Source: Temnothorax longispinosus (lineage: Eukaryota; Arthropoda; Insecta; Hymenoptera; Formicidae). Taken from it: DNA of 64,000 nt. The position numbers were made by a program, and so were the translations under genes. The first letter of the stretch is position 1; each line of letters begins with the position of its first letter. The notes beneath the pieces are model-generated. The model saw nothing but the letters and a program-made list of their open reading frames with translations, was not told where the DNA came from and made no database searches. Shown here one piece after another: positions 46,701-61,563 of this stretch. The DNA lies in contig NC_092367.1 in the NCBI RefSeq assembly GCF_030848805.1, positions 13,757,189 through 13,821,188 on the forward strand, read 5' to 3'.

Positions 46701-49389
46701 CATGCATGGTAGGTAGGCGGATGATGGTAGCGGAGCAGTGGTTTAGATCCAGTACTTCAAACGGATTGAGGTCTGGACGATATCTCTGAGGTGTTGGCTA
46801 CTTTTCTATACCATTTTTCCTGTTCCTCCCCAGATCCGACCCGTTCTATTTGCTTGCGTGCTGTTCGGCGGCTTTCACAGTCTATTCGTTACGACTCGGC
46901 CCTTACTACCTTTCATACACTACTGATCTTATTCTAGGGGAGCGCCAAGATTCCGTGACAGCCCGCGAATAACTGACCGATAGCGTCCGCGAGTGAGAAG
47001 TGCGCGACCGGGAGGATTCGAGCTACGCCTCTTTTCCACTTATCCTCGCTCTGCCTGGTCTAAACCTAATCTTAACAGCTAATTAGCCAGTCGGCGCACT
47101 AACTTAAACTCAGGTTGCTTAGACAAGATCCATCACAAGTCTTCAGCAGGTAAACAAACCAAGCGGCTGCGGCTCCTGCTCCTCACGAATAGCGTTGACT
47201 CCTTGTGCAGGAGTGATTAGCACCAAGGCCGGCGGCCGCGCTCTCTGGGGTGTGCGAGCCGCACGCACCGCCCGCGTCCTAAACGCAGCCATAAATCTCT
47301 TTCTCACAAATAACGTGGGAAATAGGTTCAATTCTCTGGGCCGGCTAATATCTAAAGTATTCCCTGAGCCTCGCCTCCCCAGTCTAGCCGTGGTTGTATT
47401 ACCTGCCTCTATTTTGCCCCTGCCATCTTCACACCTAATGTCTCCACGTTCCGCGACCCATGCGATACATATCCTGGTGATGTTGCCCTCCGCAGTAACC
47501 AGGGATGATGATGTGCCTTAGATCCAGCCAAAATAACATGAGAAACTGAATAAGTGACAGGAGATTGGCCTTTAATATGCCTCAAACACCCTTCGTGGGG
47601 TATACATCGGTGCTCCCGATCGCTGCAGTGGGCTGATATCCATTCCTCCGTTTGTTATGTCGTTCTCTTTTACACTGTGGAATCACGGCAGAGTCTGGGA
47701 GAGTATATGCTCTGTCCTCGCTAAATTGCGTTCACGTCCTCCAGGTGTGAAGGCGTTGCCAGTGACTATCCGGTCTGATCCCCTGTCCCGGCGACTGCGC
47801 AGCGACGACCCATACACTAGCTCGTGCTCTCCCGCCGCTCCCGTGTACCGGTTGTGGGTTGACCAACCGTGCGTGGTGGCATATCACGCGCCCTGCGGCT
47901 CGGTATACGCGACCCATTATGGCTGTCTCCTCAACTTCAGACCCTGCTTAGCGTGCCGGAGGGGCGAAGCGGCGAAAACCTGCCAGCGCCGCGCCTGGGC
48001 TCGATTTGGGTGACGCGAGACCGGGCGCCCCTTTGGCCTCCCTTACTGCCGGCTGTGTTTCTCTTTCGCTTGCGGTCCCCGGTTCACACTGCTTTTTCTA
48101 CCTTTTCTTCTCATGATTTCTTCAGGCCAATTTGGTTCTTTGCGAGTCCGTTGTCCGTGTTTTTCACGTCCCATTTAGCCCTCTTACCTGTCCTCGCCCT
48201 GCTGGCTCGCCTCTGCCGCCGGCTGCGCACCCCGGGGCTCGGCACGACCCGCGTACACGACCGGGGGGGGGGGGGGGGGGCGGCCACCGAGCGCGCTCTT
48301 TGCACACAGCCCATCCCTTCGGTACCGACCGCGCCGGGCGGTACTCTTCACGACCCTCTGGATCGGTCCTCGGCGGCCGGCCCCCGAGAGAGGCGTGCAG
48401 GGAGGGGGGGAAGGCGGCGTTGTGTGATAGCGGCGCGCGCCAGGATCGTGCCACTCGGCTGTGTGTCGCCCTGATACGCCAGGATAAGTAAGAGGAGCGC
48501 GGCGCAGTACTAAAGGAATGCAAGTGGGAGGGACCGCGAGTACAGCCGGAAGGGCAAGGACGGGGGATTTTGTGTTAAGATGGTGCTCTCTTGTGTGGCG
48601 TCCCAGATTGCCCTACTCTTCGTCTTGTTCATAGTGTTGCCCCCCTCTCTCTCGTCCTGGGATTTTTATATAAGTGACGCGTTTCATGTGCAACAAGAAC
48701 AGACAAGGGGTGATCAACTTCGCGTCGGGCTCCGTTGATGCCCTGCTATGACAACCCGGCCGGCGTCATCTGGCGCGTTCTCGTTGTGTTTCCCTATTTG
48801 GAAACATAACAGGTTGAGCTTCTCTCCCTCTAGTAACCACGCGGCCTATGATATCCTTCTTATTTCACCTCGTTTCGTCTTTCCCTATTGCCGTCAGCAA
48901 CACCCAGCCTTCTTTTGTTTTTTTCTCTTGCGTTCTCCACTCTTCTAACTCATTTGCTTTCCGTTCGTTTCTCCGCATGCTTGTTTTGTGTGCCTTGCCC
49001 GTCTGCCTCTCCTGCGTTGTCGGCTTCTCTCTGCATCTGGTTCCGCTTGGTATCTATTTGTGATTATGTGCTGTACTCTCTCCCCCCAGTGTGGTGTGGA
49101 TACACGCGCTGGCAGGGGGCGCCCATTCTGATGTGCTGTGGGGCGAGCACAGCCAGAGAAGAAGAAGAATGAAGAAGAACGAGGAAGGGGAAGAGAGGGA
49201 GATGAAATAATGACAGAAAGCCCGAGGAATAGATGAACCCAACACCGGGTACGCACAACCCCGAGGGGGGCGGCGGAGGATGTTAAAATGATCACACGTG
49301 AAGAGGGAAACGGGGAAGAAGAGGGAGAAAGAAGGGGGGGGAAGGGAGAGCCCACGGGGGTATATGGGGAATTAGACCCCAGATGGAGG
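43786..49389. other. 5.6-kb GC-rich island without convincing genes
   Basis: Composition changes sharply from AT-rich flanks to roughly balanced or GC-rich DNA at about 43.79 kb and back at about 49.39 kb. The plus strand is pyrimidine-biased for most of its length and becomes purine-rich after 49150. Open frames (for example 47657-48013, 47869-48474 and 45606-45947) overlap in several phases and contain no domain I recognise. No reverse transcriptase, transposase, rRNA or tRNA signature was seen, nor terminal repeats. It could be a large non-autonomous retroelement, an lncRNA locus or a misjoined contig. Confidence 0.5.
48263..48280 (+). repeat. Homopolymer run of 18 G
   Basis: An uninterrupted run of 18 G within the GC-rich island. 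Could form quadruplex DNA; also a place where sequencing length is unreliable. Confidence 0.9.
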
Positions 49390-49789
49390 TGCGACGTGAA
49401 AAATGGTATTGCAAAATAAATTGTGTTACCTATATGCGCATAAATTTAATTATAAAATACAAAAATAAAAATATTAGCAATTAATAAGATTCAAGTGATA
49501 ATTAAGTAGATATTAGCCGTAGCAAAACCTATAATTTGTATAATTCCTATAATAGTTTATTAACGCCCAATACATTTAAATTAACCATCCAAACTTGTTA
49601 TTAAAAAATAAAATATGTGTGCATGTGTGCATACGTGTGTGTGACAAGTGATCTGAAAGTACTTGGTGTATTTCTGCATTACTCTGCATAATCGCATTAA
49701 TATTTATAAAAAGTGATTAGAAGAGTAAAAAATCTAATAGAGAAATCAATACTTAAAACGGTATAATAATGCATACTCGTCAACAACGC

Positions 49790-53539
<3,750 letters not shown>

Positions 53540-54039
53540 NNNNNNNNNNNNNNNNNNNNNNNNNNNNNNNNNNNNNNNNNNNNNNNNNNNNNNNNNNNNN
53601 NNNNNNNNNNNNNNNNNNNNNNNNNNNNNNNNNNNNNNNNNNNNNNNNNNNNNNNNNNNNNNNNNNNNNNNNNNNNNNNNNNNNNNNNNNNNNNNNNNNN
53701 NNNNNNNNNNNNNNNNNNNNNNNNNNNNNNNNNNNNNNNNNNNNNNNNNNNNNNNNNNNNNNNNNNNNNNNNNNNNNNNNNNNNNNNNNNNNNNNNNNNN
53801 NNNNNNNNNNNNNNNNNNNNNNNNNNNNNNNNNNNNNNNNNNNNNNNNNNNNNNNNNNNNNNNNNNNNNNNNNNNNNNNNNNNNNNNNNNNNNNNNNNNN
53901 NNNNNNNNNNNNNNNNNNNNNNNNNNNNNNNNNNNNNNNNNNNNNNNNNNNNNNNNNNNNNNNNNNNNNNNNNNNNNNNNNNNNNNNNNNNNNNNNNNNN
54001 NNNNNNNNNNNNNNNNNNNNNNNNNNNNNNNNNNNNNNN
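53540..54039. other. Assembly gap (500 N)
   Basis: Exactly 500 undetermined bases, a conventional filler length, so the true size is unknown. It cuts a BED-finger exon on the left and ends exactly at the start of a foldback arm on the right. Confidence 0.98.
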
Positions 54040-54378
54040 ATTCATATTATTATATTTTATATGTTAATTATATACTTTTATCATTTATCATAGTTAAAAA
54101 TATCATATTTCCAGATAAAAAGTATGGAACTGTCAGAGAACATAATGTAAATTGGAATTTTGTCGAATATTTCCAAGTTTTTTACATTTTTTTTATAATT
54201 AATTGAATTTTAACAAAATCATAGCAAAATGTAAAAAACTTGGAAATATTCGACAAAATTCCAATTTACATTACGTTCTCTGACAGTTCCATACTTTTTA
54301 TCTGGAAATATGATATTTTTAACTATATGATAAATGATAAAAGTATATAATTAACATATAAAATATAATAATATGAAT
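54040..54378. mobile_element. Foldback repeat next to the gap
   Basis: The left arm begins ATTCATATTATTATATTTTA at the gap edge and the right arm ends with the exact inverse at 54378. Arms are about 150 bp, with an AT-rich spacer around 54190-54230. No ORF. Confidence 0.85.
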
Positions 54379-55091
54379 GATAAAAAAATCAAAAATATTC
54401 ATAATCCCTACACAATATTATAATATCATAAACGTTAAATAATAACAATAACAACAATTATGATCTTTAAAAATTTATAATATTAGATAGTATCCAAAGT
54501 ATAAATAAAAGCGTGACGCTCTGTCCTTGTTTACGGCGCGCATTTCAAACGCCACGCTCGATTTGACTCGCGCGTTGAGTCAAAAATCATGATCAGCCTG
54601 GGTTTTGCAGGGGCCAGGGCAAATCGCCGGGTATTTTCTGAAAGGGAATTTGATGCTCTTTCGAATGAAACAAGTTTCGTCCATAAAAGCGATGGACCCA
54701 AATCGCTTAGAAATCCAATTGTTAATAAATTTTTATTGCTCATAACGCAGGGGGTACGAGTTTGGCTGACAATCGTTTATAATAATACAACTTATAAACT
54801 ACCTTTTGCAAGTAAATTTATCCATAAAAGCGATGGACCCAAATTTTTGCGGTGGGCTCTCGGACTATAACTGGCTAGTTCGGACACGAACCATTAGCAC
54901 GGACGCAAACCATGTGCGGTTACCGAGCGAAACGACGTAGTTGAGTTACACTTTCTCAGGCGGCGCGTCGGAAAATGCGACACACAAAAATTGACGAAAA
55001 ACGCCGGGATGGCCTCTCTCAGGTTTCTCTCTGGTGACGCTATCAGGGATAGTCGAGTGAAGTTCCTGACGTTCCTGTCGAGTGGAACATT
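54379..55091. other. DNA upstream of Atg5 with a 24-bp direct repeat
   Basis: AT-rich to about 54510, then mixed. The phrase TCCATAAAAGCGATGGACCC occurs at 54680 and again at 54821, extending to 24 identical bases. No coding exon was recognised; the short overlapping frames show no known domain. Confidence 0.5.
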
Positions 55092-55219
55092 GGTCGCGTT
55101 CAGCAGACCAAGCCGCTCAGTAGCAATCGAACGGGATTGGCTTTTACTTTTAGAACCAATCAATCAAGGCAGAGTGTTGATAAGACGAACTCAACAGTTG
55201 TGTCTGCTGAACGCGCCCA
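55092..55219 (-). mobile_element. MITE family C, copy 2, upstream of Atg5
   Basis: The inverse of 23702-23829, similar throughout (for example CGCGTTCAGCAGACC, CAATCGAACG, AGACGAACTCAACAGTTGTG). It ends 94 bp before the Atg5 start codon and so lies in its promoter or 5' UTR. Confidence 0.75.
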
Positions 55220-55313
55220 TTCTTCGACGAAAATATAACCTAACTTTCCGACTGTTTGTCATCAAGCTATGTTTTAACAAATGTGTTAGAGTGAGCGCGA
55301 TATTATTAACGCA

Positions 55314-57227
55314 ATGGCACACGATCGGGAGGTACTACGAGAAATATGGGACGGAAAGGTCCCAGTCTGTTTTACTCTCAACTCGGAGGAAATTTGCGAT
55401 TTACAAGGGCCTGATCCATTTTACCTGATGGTACCTAGATTAAGTTATTTTCCACTATGTACGGAGAAGGTAAGAGACATAGATCAGAATTCTGTTATTC
55501 GCATAAAACTCTACGAATGTATGCGCAAATAACTATTGAATAAATAATTTTGTCTGTAATATTGCTTGGATGTTGTTTTAGGTCCGGAAACATTTCATAC
55601 GGCATACACAAAGCGACAGTAAACAAGAGCATGAGATGTGGCTGGAGTTTAATGGAATGCCGTTAAAGTGGCATTATCCGATTGGCGTTTTACTCGACAT
55701 TTATTTCAACGACATTCAATTTCCTTGGAACATTGTCGTCCACTTTGATAAGTTCCCGGAGAACGTTCTAATGCACTGTCAAAATAAGTATGTAATAAGT
55801 TGTATGCAATTGTTTGTTTAATTGATAGCGCAGTTTATTTAATTGATACAGTTATAGGTGATGTAAATGCAACTGTACAATTTTAGGGAAGTCATAGAGG
55901 CGCATTTCCTCTCTTGTATAAAAGAAGCTGACGTCTTGAAGCATCGAGGCCAAATTGTCTCCAGTATGCAGAAAAAGGACCACACGCAGCTATGGAACGG
56001 CATTATGAATGATAAATTCGATCAGTTTTGGTCCGTGAATGGTAGACTCATGGAAGCCAGTACTGAAGAGGGATTTAAATACATACCTTTCCGTTGTTAT
56101 ACGAGTGACGATAAATACATACAGAAACTTGTTAAACCAATGAACGAAGAAGGCCAAAGAAAAACTTTGAAGCATTTGTTAAACGAAGTATTCCCGGATC
56201 AAGAAAATGGTACTATTATACGAGTTTCTCTAACAAAGAATATGCCAAAAGTGTCTGAAACTGATTTGATTTTCCTTGAAATATGTTGTAAAAGCGACAG
56301 AAATCTAAGAGATACGTATTTTTTTATACGTAGCATACATATTTTGAAATTTAAAGGATGAAACTAAATGTGCCTATCGCACAATACAAAAGGAACAGGG
56401 AATAAGACAGGCAACGGAAATTACCACATTTCAACTTACCAGAAACTGTATTAACGCAATGGAATATGACAGGCAATAAGCAATAGAAACAGAATTTCCG
56501 ACGCATTGGATTTCTGTTCTCTATTACCCATATCTGATTAATTACAGTTTTTCAGTTTTATTATAAGTTGAAATGATATTATTTCTATTGCCTGTACCTT
56601 TGTACTGTGTGATAGGCTTAACGCTCATCGATTTTGGACAGTTGTAACATGTCTCTTGGAAATATCATGTATATGAAAGGTACAGGGGAAAAACGATTAA
56701 AGTCTACCTTCTGTCGAAATTGATCTGATCATGCTATCGTGGCATTTTCAAAGAATTTTCATAAGTCTTGTCTGTTTTGATCAAGAACAGTTAAGGTAAA
56801 TGGTCATATGTCTGGACATTTTAATCAAAGAATCTGAAAGATAAAAATATTTTTCTTGTACTATATTTTTATCTTTGATTTTAATTCGCGTTATACTTAT
56901 TAAAAACTAAAATGATAAAGGTGTCTAGATAGGTCTTAAATGTCCCCGCATTGATACATTTACCTTACAATTCATTGGAAATAAGGCTGAAAGATGTATG
57001 TACCATGCTGGGGAAAAATCAGAGTTCAATATGGATATTGATTGTTTTTCCCCTGTACCCTTCATACACTTTTATTCATTTAATAAAATTGATACTTATT
57101 AAGCGATTTTACAGTTACAGTGTGCACCCATGGCATTGTACCGCCATTAGAGACGCCGCTTCAGTGGATGTCCGAACATTTAAGTTACCCGGATAACTTT
57201 CTACATTTAATTGTAGTCACATCATAA
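55314..57227 (+). CDS. Atg5: Autophagy protein 5 (Atg5), 4 exons
   Basis: Atg5 is conjugated to Atg12 and, with Atg16, forms the E3-like complex that drives Atg8/LC3 lipidation on the growing autophagosome. Exons: 55314-55469, 55582-55787, 55887-56209 and 57121-57227, all GT-AG with matching phases, giving 263 residues (human 275). It begins MAHDREVLREIWDGKVPVCF like other Atg5 proteins. Key blocks: PLKWHYPIGVLLD, FPWNIVVHF, then IEAHFLSCIKEADVLKH, in which Lys133 corresponds to the Atg12-acceptor Lys130 of human ATG5. It continues MQKKDHTQLWNG, FDQFWSVN and YIPFRCY. The last exon reads THGIVPPLETPLQWMSEHLS and YPDNFLHL. These cover both ubiquitin-like folds and the helix-rich middle. Intron 3 (911 bp) contains two MITEs. 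It is convergent with the minus-strand gene at 57465. Confidence 0.95.
56372..56617. mobile_element. MITE in Atg5 intron 3 (first)
   Basis: Ends GCCTATCGCACAATACAAAA and an approximate inverse (GTACTGTGTGATAGGC); ACAGGCAATAG words inside. About 246 bp, no ORF. Confidence 0.65.
56790..56968. mobile_element. MITE in Atg5 intron 3 (second)
   Basis: Ends GTTAAGGTAAATG and CATTTACCTTAC, with GGACATTT/AAATGTCC paired further in. About 179 bp, no ORF. Confidence 0.65.
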
Positions 57228-57356
57228 TGCTTATTGAAGAACAGATTTCAGTATCAGTGATAAAATAATTTTTCTGTGATTATTATGTACATTTTTTTAT
57301 GTTATTTTATGGTATATTTATTTTATAAAAGTCTCTTCCCATATAAATGCAGCTGT

Positions 57357-57362
57357 AATAAA
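57357..57362 (+). terminator. Candidate polyadenylation signal of Atg5
   Basis: AATAAA about 130 bases after the Atg5 stop codon, before the convergent gene. Confidence 0.5.
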
Positions 57363-57464
57363 ATTAATAGCCTACCAAGAACTGTGATGCAAAGGGGAAT
57401 CGACACCGTAATGTTAACGGAAACTAAGTTTATTGAACAAAAAAATTGTAACATTTTCTACTCG

Positions 57465-57925
57465 TTAAGTTATCGCGCATCTCTCGCCCGGCTTGCGATA
57501 TTCTATTGACATTCGTGAAGATAAGTGAGCGTTCTGCGTAATTCCAGAGTCCACAGGTTTGCGTACGATAACGGGGTGATTTCCGTTGTTACTGTATTCC
57601 ATTGTCCTGCGACTGTTTCCAAAACTAAGATAGCTGGCGATTTTTTTCTTTCTACCTTGTTCCTCCTGCAATTAAAAAAAATTCTCGATTAGAAATTTGT
57701 TTCGTTCAAGTTACGTTTATTCAACACTTACGGTCATTTATTTATTTTTCTCACCTTAAATATGGTCATAGCGGTATCTTGGTATCTCCTATGAATCTCT
57801 TCCTTGCTCAGGACAATGGTCACCTCTGGAGATACATAACACGCAGTCATTTATATATCTCATGTAATTTTGCACATTTAACGTGTACTTTCTTCCCCAG
57901 GACGTTTACATCGCCTCTCTTGCAT
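57465..57925 (-). CDS. Unidentified gene, last three exons (or complete 102-residue protein)
   Basis: Three exons on the minus strand with GT-AG borders and compatible phases: 57925-57889 (37 nt), 57825-57755 (71 nt) and 57665-57465 (stop TAA). Joined, they read MQERRCKRPGEEK, then VTIVLSKEEIHRRYQDTAMT and IFKEEQGRKKKIASYLSFG, then a Ser/Asn/Arg-rich tail with VRKPVDSGITQNAH and SIEYRKPGERCAIT at the end. The first exon opens with ATG directly after the acceptor, so it could be the start codon following a non-coding exon, giving 102 residues; or coding exons may lie further upstream. There is no domain I recognise, no membrane segment and a net basic charge. It is 0.1 kb from the Atg5 poly(A) signal in convergent orientation. 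Support comes from splice logic only. Confidence 0.45.
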
Positions 57926-60120
57926 CTGTAATTACAAATCCGGTTAGCAAGCGGCTCTTTGAATCCGACATTGGTTTACTAAGATATTTTTAACTACGAA
58001 TATAATTTTAGTGAAGGAAAAAAATGTGTAAGTCGGCAGAGATAAATCCAGGGTTTTGATATCACGGTGATATAAGAGCGATAGCGATGAAGACAAAACA
58101 CGAGGAAGAAACTGATGAGGAAAGGAAGATAGAGAGCTCTCGCAGTGATAAAAATATGCATGAGTTAGCGTTAGCTGCTTTCGCAAACGGTGATTTTCTC
58201 GCCGCTTTGCGAGAATTACGACGAACGTCGCTCCGCGAGAGACTTCCTTTCCTTTTTCTCCCTTGACGCGCGACATCGGGAACACGTGTACCGCGAAGAC
58301 AGGCTTTTTGGAGTGCGCTTTATAATTAGCCACCATTGCGAAAATGAGCATCTCCTCCCGCTCCCGAGCGTTATGCGTCTCTGAAGGTCCCTCAGACCGA
58401 ATTGCTACTCAAACGTGACGCTCGTTTTCATGTCACGTTGACGGTTGAAGATTATTTCTGTCTCTCTGCATCTCGATTTGTATATCTTCATCTCTCCGTA
58501 TCGACCTGCGCGATTACGCCATATATCTCAACCCTCAATCGTCATAGTTCAGTTTAACGCGATGACGTCAATCTCGAGCTCAAAAAATCGATATCGCGCC
58601 TGTATCAACAAGTTGCAGTGCAATTGCAAGTTCCTTATTAGATACGCTTAATTTACTTTTGTAAAGAAATACCTCTTTGCACGACGTGACGGAAAATGAC
58701 CCTGATGAAAAAAATGTCCTATTCTCTAGGAATTTCTCATATTTTAGATTTATGAAAAATTCTGAAAAAAATGTATAAAATTTGTCAGATATTTCAAGAA
58801 ATAATTAAATGAGGATTTTCGAAATTTTTCAGTGTCTGTAAGAAAATTTCTGACAAATTGCGTGAATTTTCTCGTATTTATTCAGACTTCAAAGATGGGT
58901 TGGCGGGAAAAATCTGTAATATCTCATTATTATATCTGAAAAACGTTCTAATTTGTATAAAAAGTCGGAAAAATTCCGAGCACACTGAGAAAGTCTTAAA
59001 ATTGTCAAAAATTCTGACATTTTTTCACCAGGGAATATAGTCACCGAGTTCAGAAATGTTCGAGATACATTTTGCTTGTCAATAAAGTCGAGAAGTACAT
59101 CAATCGGAGCGGCGTTAAAGGAAGCTCTAATCCGTCGTTTAAGCTGATAATTTACAATCGAGAAGAGCTAGAGAACGAACACTTTATGTGGGACATAGAA
59201 ACTTGTGGCCGTGGGGTAATCGCGATCGCTAAAAGATCCACGAGTAATAATAGTATTTGACAAATAGCGCGTTGTTTTACCGGGATCGCTACACCGGCTA
59301 CTCCGCGGGGACACGGCGATTTCTCATATTCTGACACACTTCCCTTTTGCCCGGTTCTCTACCTCGGCCACTCGCCTACAAAAGTCAACGGTCCGCACGA
59401 GAGGCACGAGGGAATAATCGCCGAAAACTTTTGTCCGCCCCGCTGCACTGTTTGCTGCCCATTCCGCAGCAAACAGAATCGGAGAGCCACGTCGGCTCGG
59501 ACGACGGCTTTTGGAGCAACGCCAGAGCTCTTTTTCAGCGTGCTTTTGTATTTCCGGTCCGGAGAACGAAACGGACCGGCGAGAGGTAGGTATCCCGGGA
59601 GCGCGCGGCTGAGTATCTAAATGCTACACGCCACGTTAATTGTATTCCCAGCTTCTCTCTTCGAGACACGTATAACAACAATAGGAAACTCGGGAGACTT
59701 AAAACCTTTAGATGTCGTGCGGCTTAAGTACGAGGAAAACCGTTAAGTCTTTTCGAGGGAAAGCAAGGAGATCGGCAACCGTTCGCGATTTGATCTTCAT
59801 AATATCACACGCTCGGAATGTTGCATTCCATCGGAGTCATTTTTTTTTATCGTGCCACTACACCCTTCCTAATTGCGTTGCACCAGCCGGTGACATTTAT
59901 TGGCGTTGATTGGCGCGTTGCAACAGTCATGCTTCGATTCAAGGTCCGCTCGGCGCGCACGCGGTGGCCGTAATAAAAACGGATAAATGTTGCTATCGCG
60001 ATTTAATCGCGAGACTTTGGACAGATCTCCCAAGGAATGTTGATTTCTCTCTTTAAATGGAGTTTTACGCCGCTAATTAATATATATCAGAACACAATGT
60101 GCATTTCTTTATTACATATA
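57926..60120. other. Intergenic DNA, nothing recognised
   Basis: May contain the promoter or 5' exons of the minus-strand gene at 57465-57925. The minus-strand frame 57944-58351 (135 codons) and the plus frame 59347-59589 have no recognisable domain. The stretch 58700-59030 is rich in AAATTTTTC/GAAAAATTC words in both orientations. Confidence 0.4.
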
Positions 60121-60124
60121 ATAT

Positions 60125-60590
60125 ATTTAAATCCAAAGAAATTAAATTAATTTAAACGACTAATTTATAATGCGATATATTTATGTCACATATCTTAATT
60201 ACGACTGTATTTTAATTATATTTAGTTAAAATTCGAATATACGTCCGTTACTATTTTATTAGGCTCCATGGCTCATTAATTATGTTTATTTATGAGTTCA
60301 ATTCTTTATGAGCCTCTTGACTTTAATGTATTTTAAATCAAAGAAATTAACTTAGTCCTAGAATGACGATATTTATGTCACATATCTTAACGGTTACGCT
60401 GTATTTTAATTATGTTAAATTAAGATTCGAATATGTGTGTTTTACTATTTTATTAGACTCCATGGCTTATTATTATTAACTATGTTTATTTATACGAGTT
60501 CGATTCTTTGTGAACCTCTTGACTTCAATTTGCTTTAAATCAGAGAAATTAACTCACTATTACTCTTGGAATGACGATGGCATTTATAAA
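60125..60590. repeat. Tandem repeat, about 194-bp unit, 2.4 copies
   Basis: TTATGTCACATATCTTAA occurs at 60181 and 60373, CTCCATGGCT at 60264 and 60458, and TAAATC(C/A)(A/G)AGAAATTAA at 60129, 60333 and 60536. The period is thus about 192-204 bp. Units have diverged moderately. No coding potential. Confidence 0.8.
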
Positions 60591-60599
60591 AATTTTATG

Positions 60600-61100
60600 A
60601 AAAAAAATTGCGAGCTCTCTACTTTATTACGTGATGAAAACTCCGAGATATAATATATGAGCTAAAATCAATTGTCCCGCTGACGTTAAAGTAGCGATCT
60701 GTGAAACTGGACTTCAGCTTCCGTTCTTTTCGCCGCCTGCACGCGGTAACGATTGGTCAACTCGCTCAGGTGCATTGGCACCAAGTCACTTATTTGCAAC
60801 ACAAAGCGAGAAATTATTTATTATTATATAGGCTAACTTCGTACACAAGTTCTTTTTATTATACGTAAATACAAAAATATTTTTCATTAAAGCAATCATT
60901 AATCAATGTGCACGGATTCGTTATCGTATTACTAGAATAAAAACTATAAGACCTTTACGAATGCAACTTAGTAATTAGAAATGACGTTTCTTTAATGTTT
61001 CTTTACTTTCTTGCTGGATAATTAGAAAATAAATTCATTAACGTTTTATTACTTTCATGCTGGATAAGTGACATTTAAGATACCAGTTAATCATCATCAC
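60600..61100. other. AT-rich DNA, nothing recognised
   Basis: No ORF, repeat or splice pattern of note. Two near-copies of TTACTTTC(T/A)TGCTGGATAA stand at about 61003 and 61049. Confidence 0.4.
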
Positions 61101-61128
61101 CTACTTGGCGGAGAGTCGGCGCGCGGGT

Positions 61129-61338
61129 ATGGAAATGCGTGTGTCATTCAGTCTATATTTTCCTTTCCTTTTAACAGCGAGCGTTTTATTCCCTGTTACC
61201 GGACTCGCAACGATAAACATCGACAATAAATCATGCATTTGCATAGCCAGGAATTCACAGGAGTGCGGCGGCATGGCATTCTACAGTCGTTCGCTCGCGA
61301 GAGATTTTGAAGTTCCGCGTGACGAAACACAGCTATGA
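61129..61338 (+). CDS. Possible small secreted peptide (weak)
   Basis: From ATG 61129 the frame encodes 69 residues. The first about 25 look like a signal peptide (MRVSFSLYFPFLLTASVLFP, then a short polar stretch), followed by CICIARNSQEC with three cysteines. The frame is open further upstream to 61105. No homologous family comes to mind and a chance ORF is likely; listed because the leader is convincing in shape. Confidence 0.15.
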   Translation: MEMRVSFSLYFPFLLTASVLFPVTGLATINIDNKSCICIARNSQECGGMAFYSRSLARDFEVPRDETQL

Positions 61339-61371
61339 TACAAGCTATATATACGCGTGCACATCATAAAT

Positions 61372-61394
61372 CTAAAAAAAAAAAAAAAAAAAAA
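61372..61394 (+). repeat. Poly-A tract
   Basis: A run of about 21 A. No retroposed gene was recognised upstream of it. Confidence 0.85.
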
Positions 61395-61504
61395 TTAAAG
61401 ACTACAGAATCGAAGATCATGGAAATCTGTAAGGCGGATTTGCACACGACAGCGTGACTCCGAGAATCGAGAGAAGCAAAACGTGAGCGGGGAGCGTTCT
61501 CCAA

Positions 61505-61563
61505 AAGCCTCTCGTGCGTGCGCAACGTGCACGTGTGCGTGCGTGCGTGCGTACGTGCGTGTG
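61505..61563. repeat. GTGC-type microsatellite
   Basis: Imperfect repeats of GTGC/GTGT (for example GTGCGTGCGTGCGTACGTGC). The open frames on both strands here derive from it. Confidence 0.85.

Noticed and set aside
47657..48523. Several 110-200 codon frames in the GC-rich island
   Set aside because: They overlap in multiple phases on both strands, are Arg/Pro/Ser/Ala-rich and show no domain, as expected by chance in GC-rich DNA.
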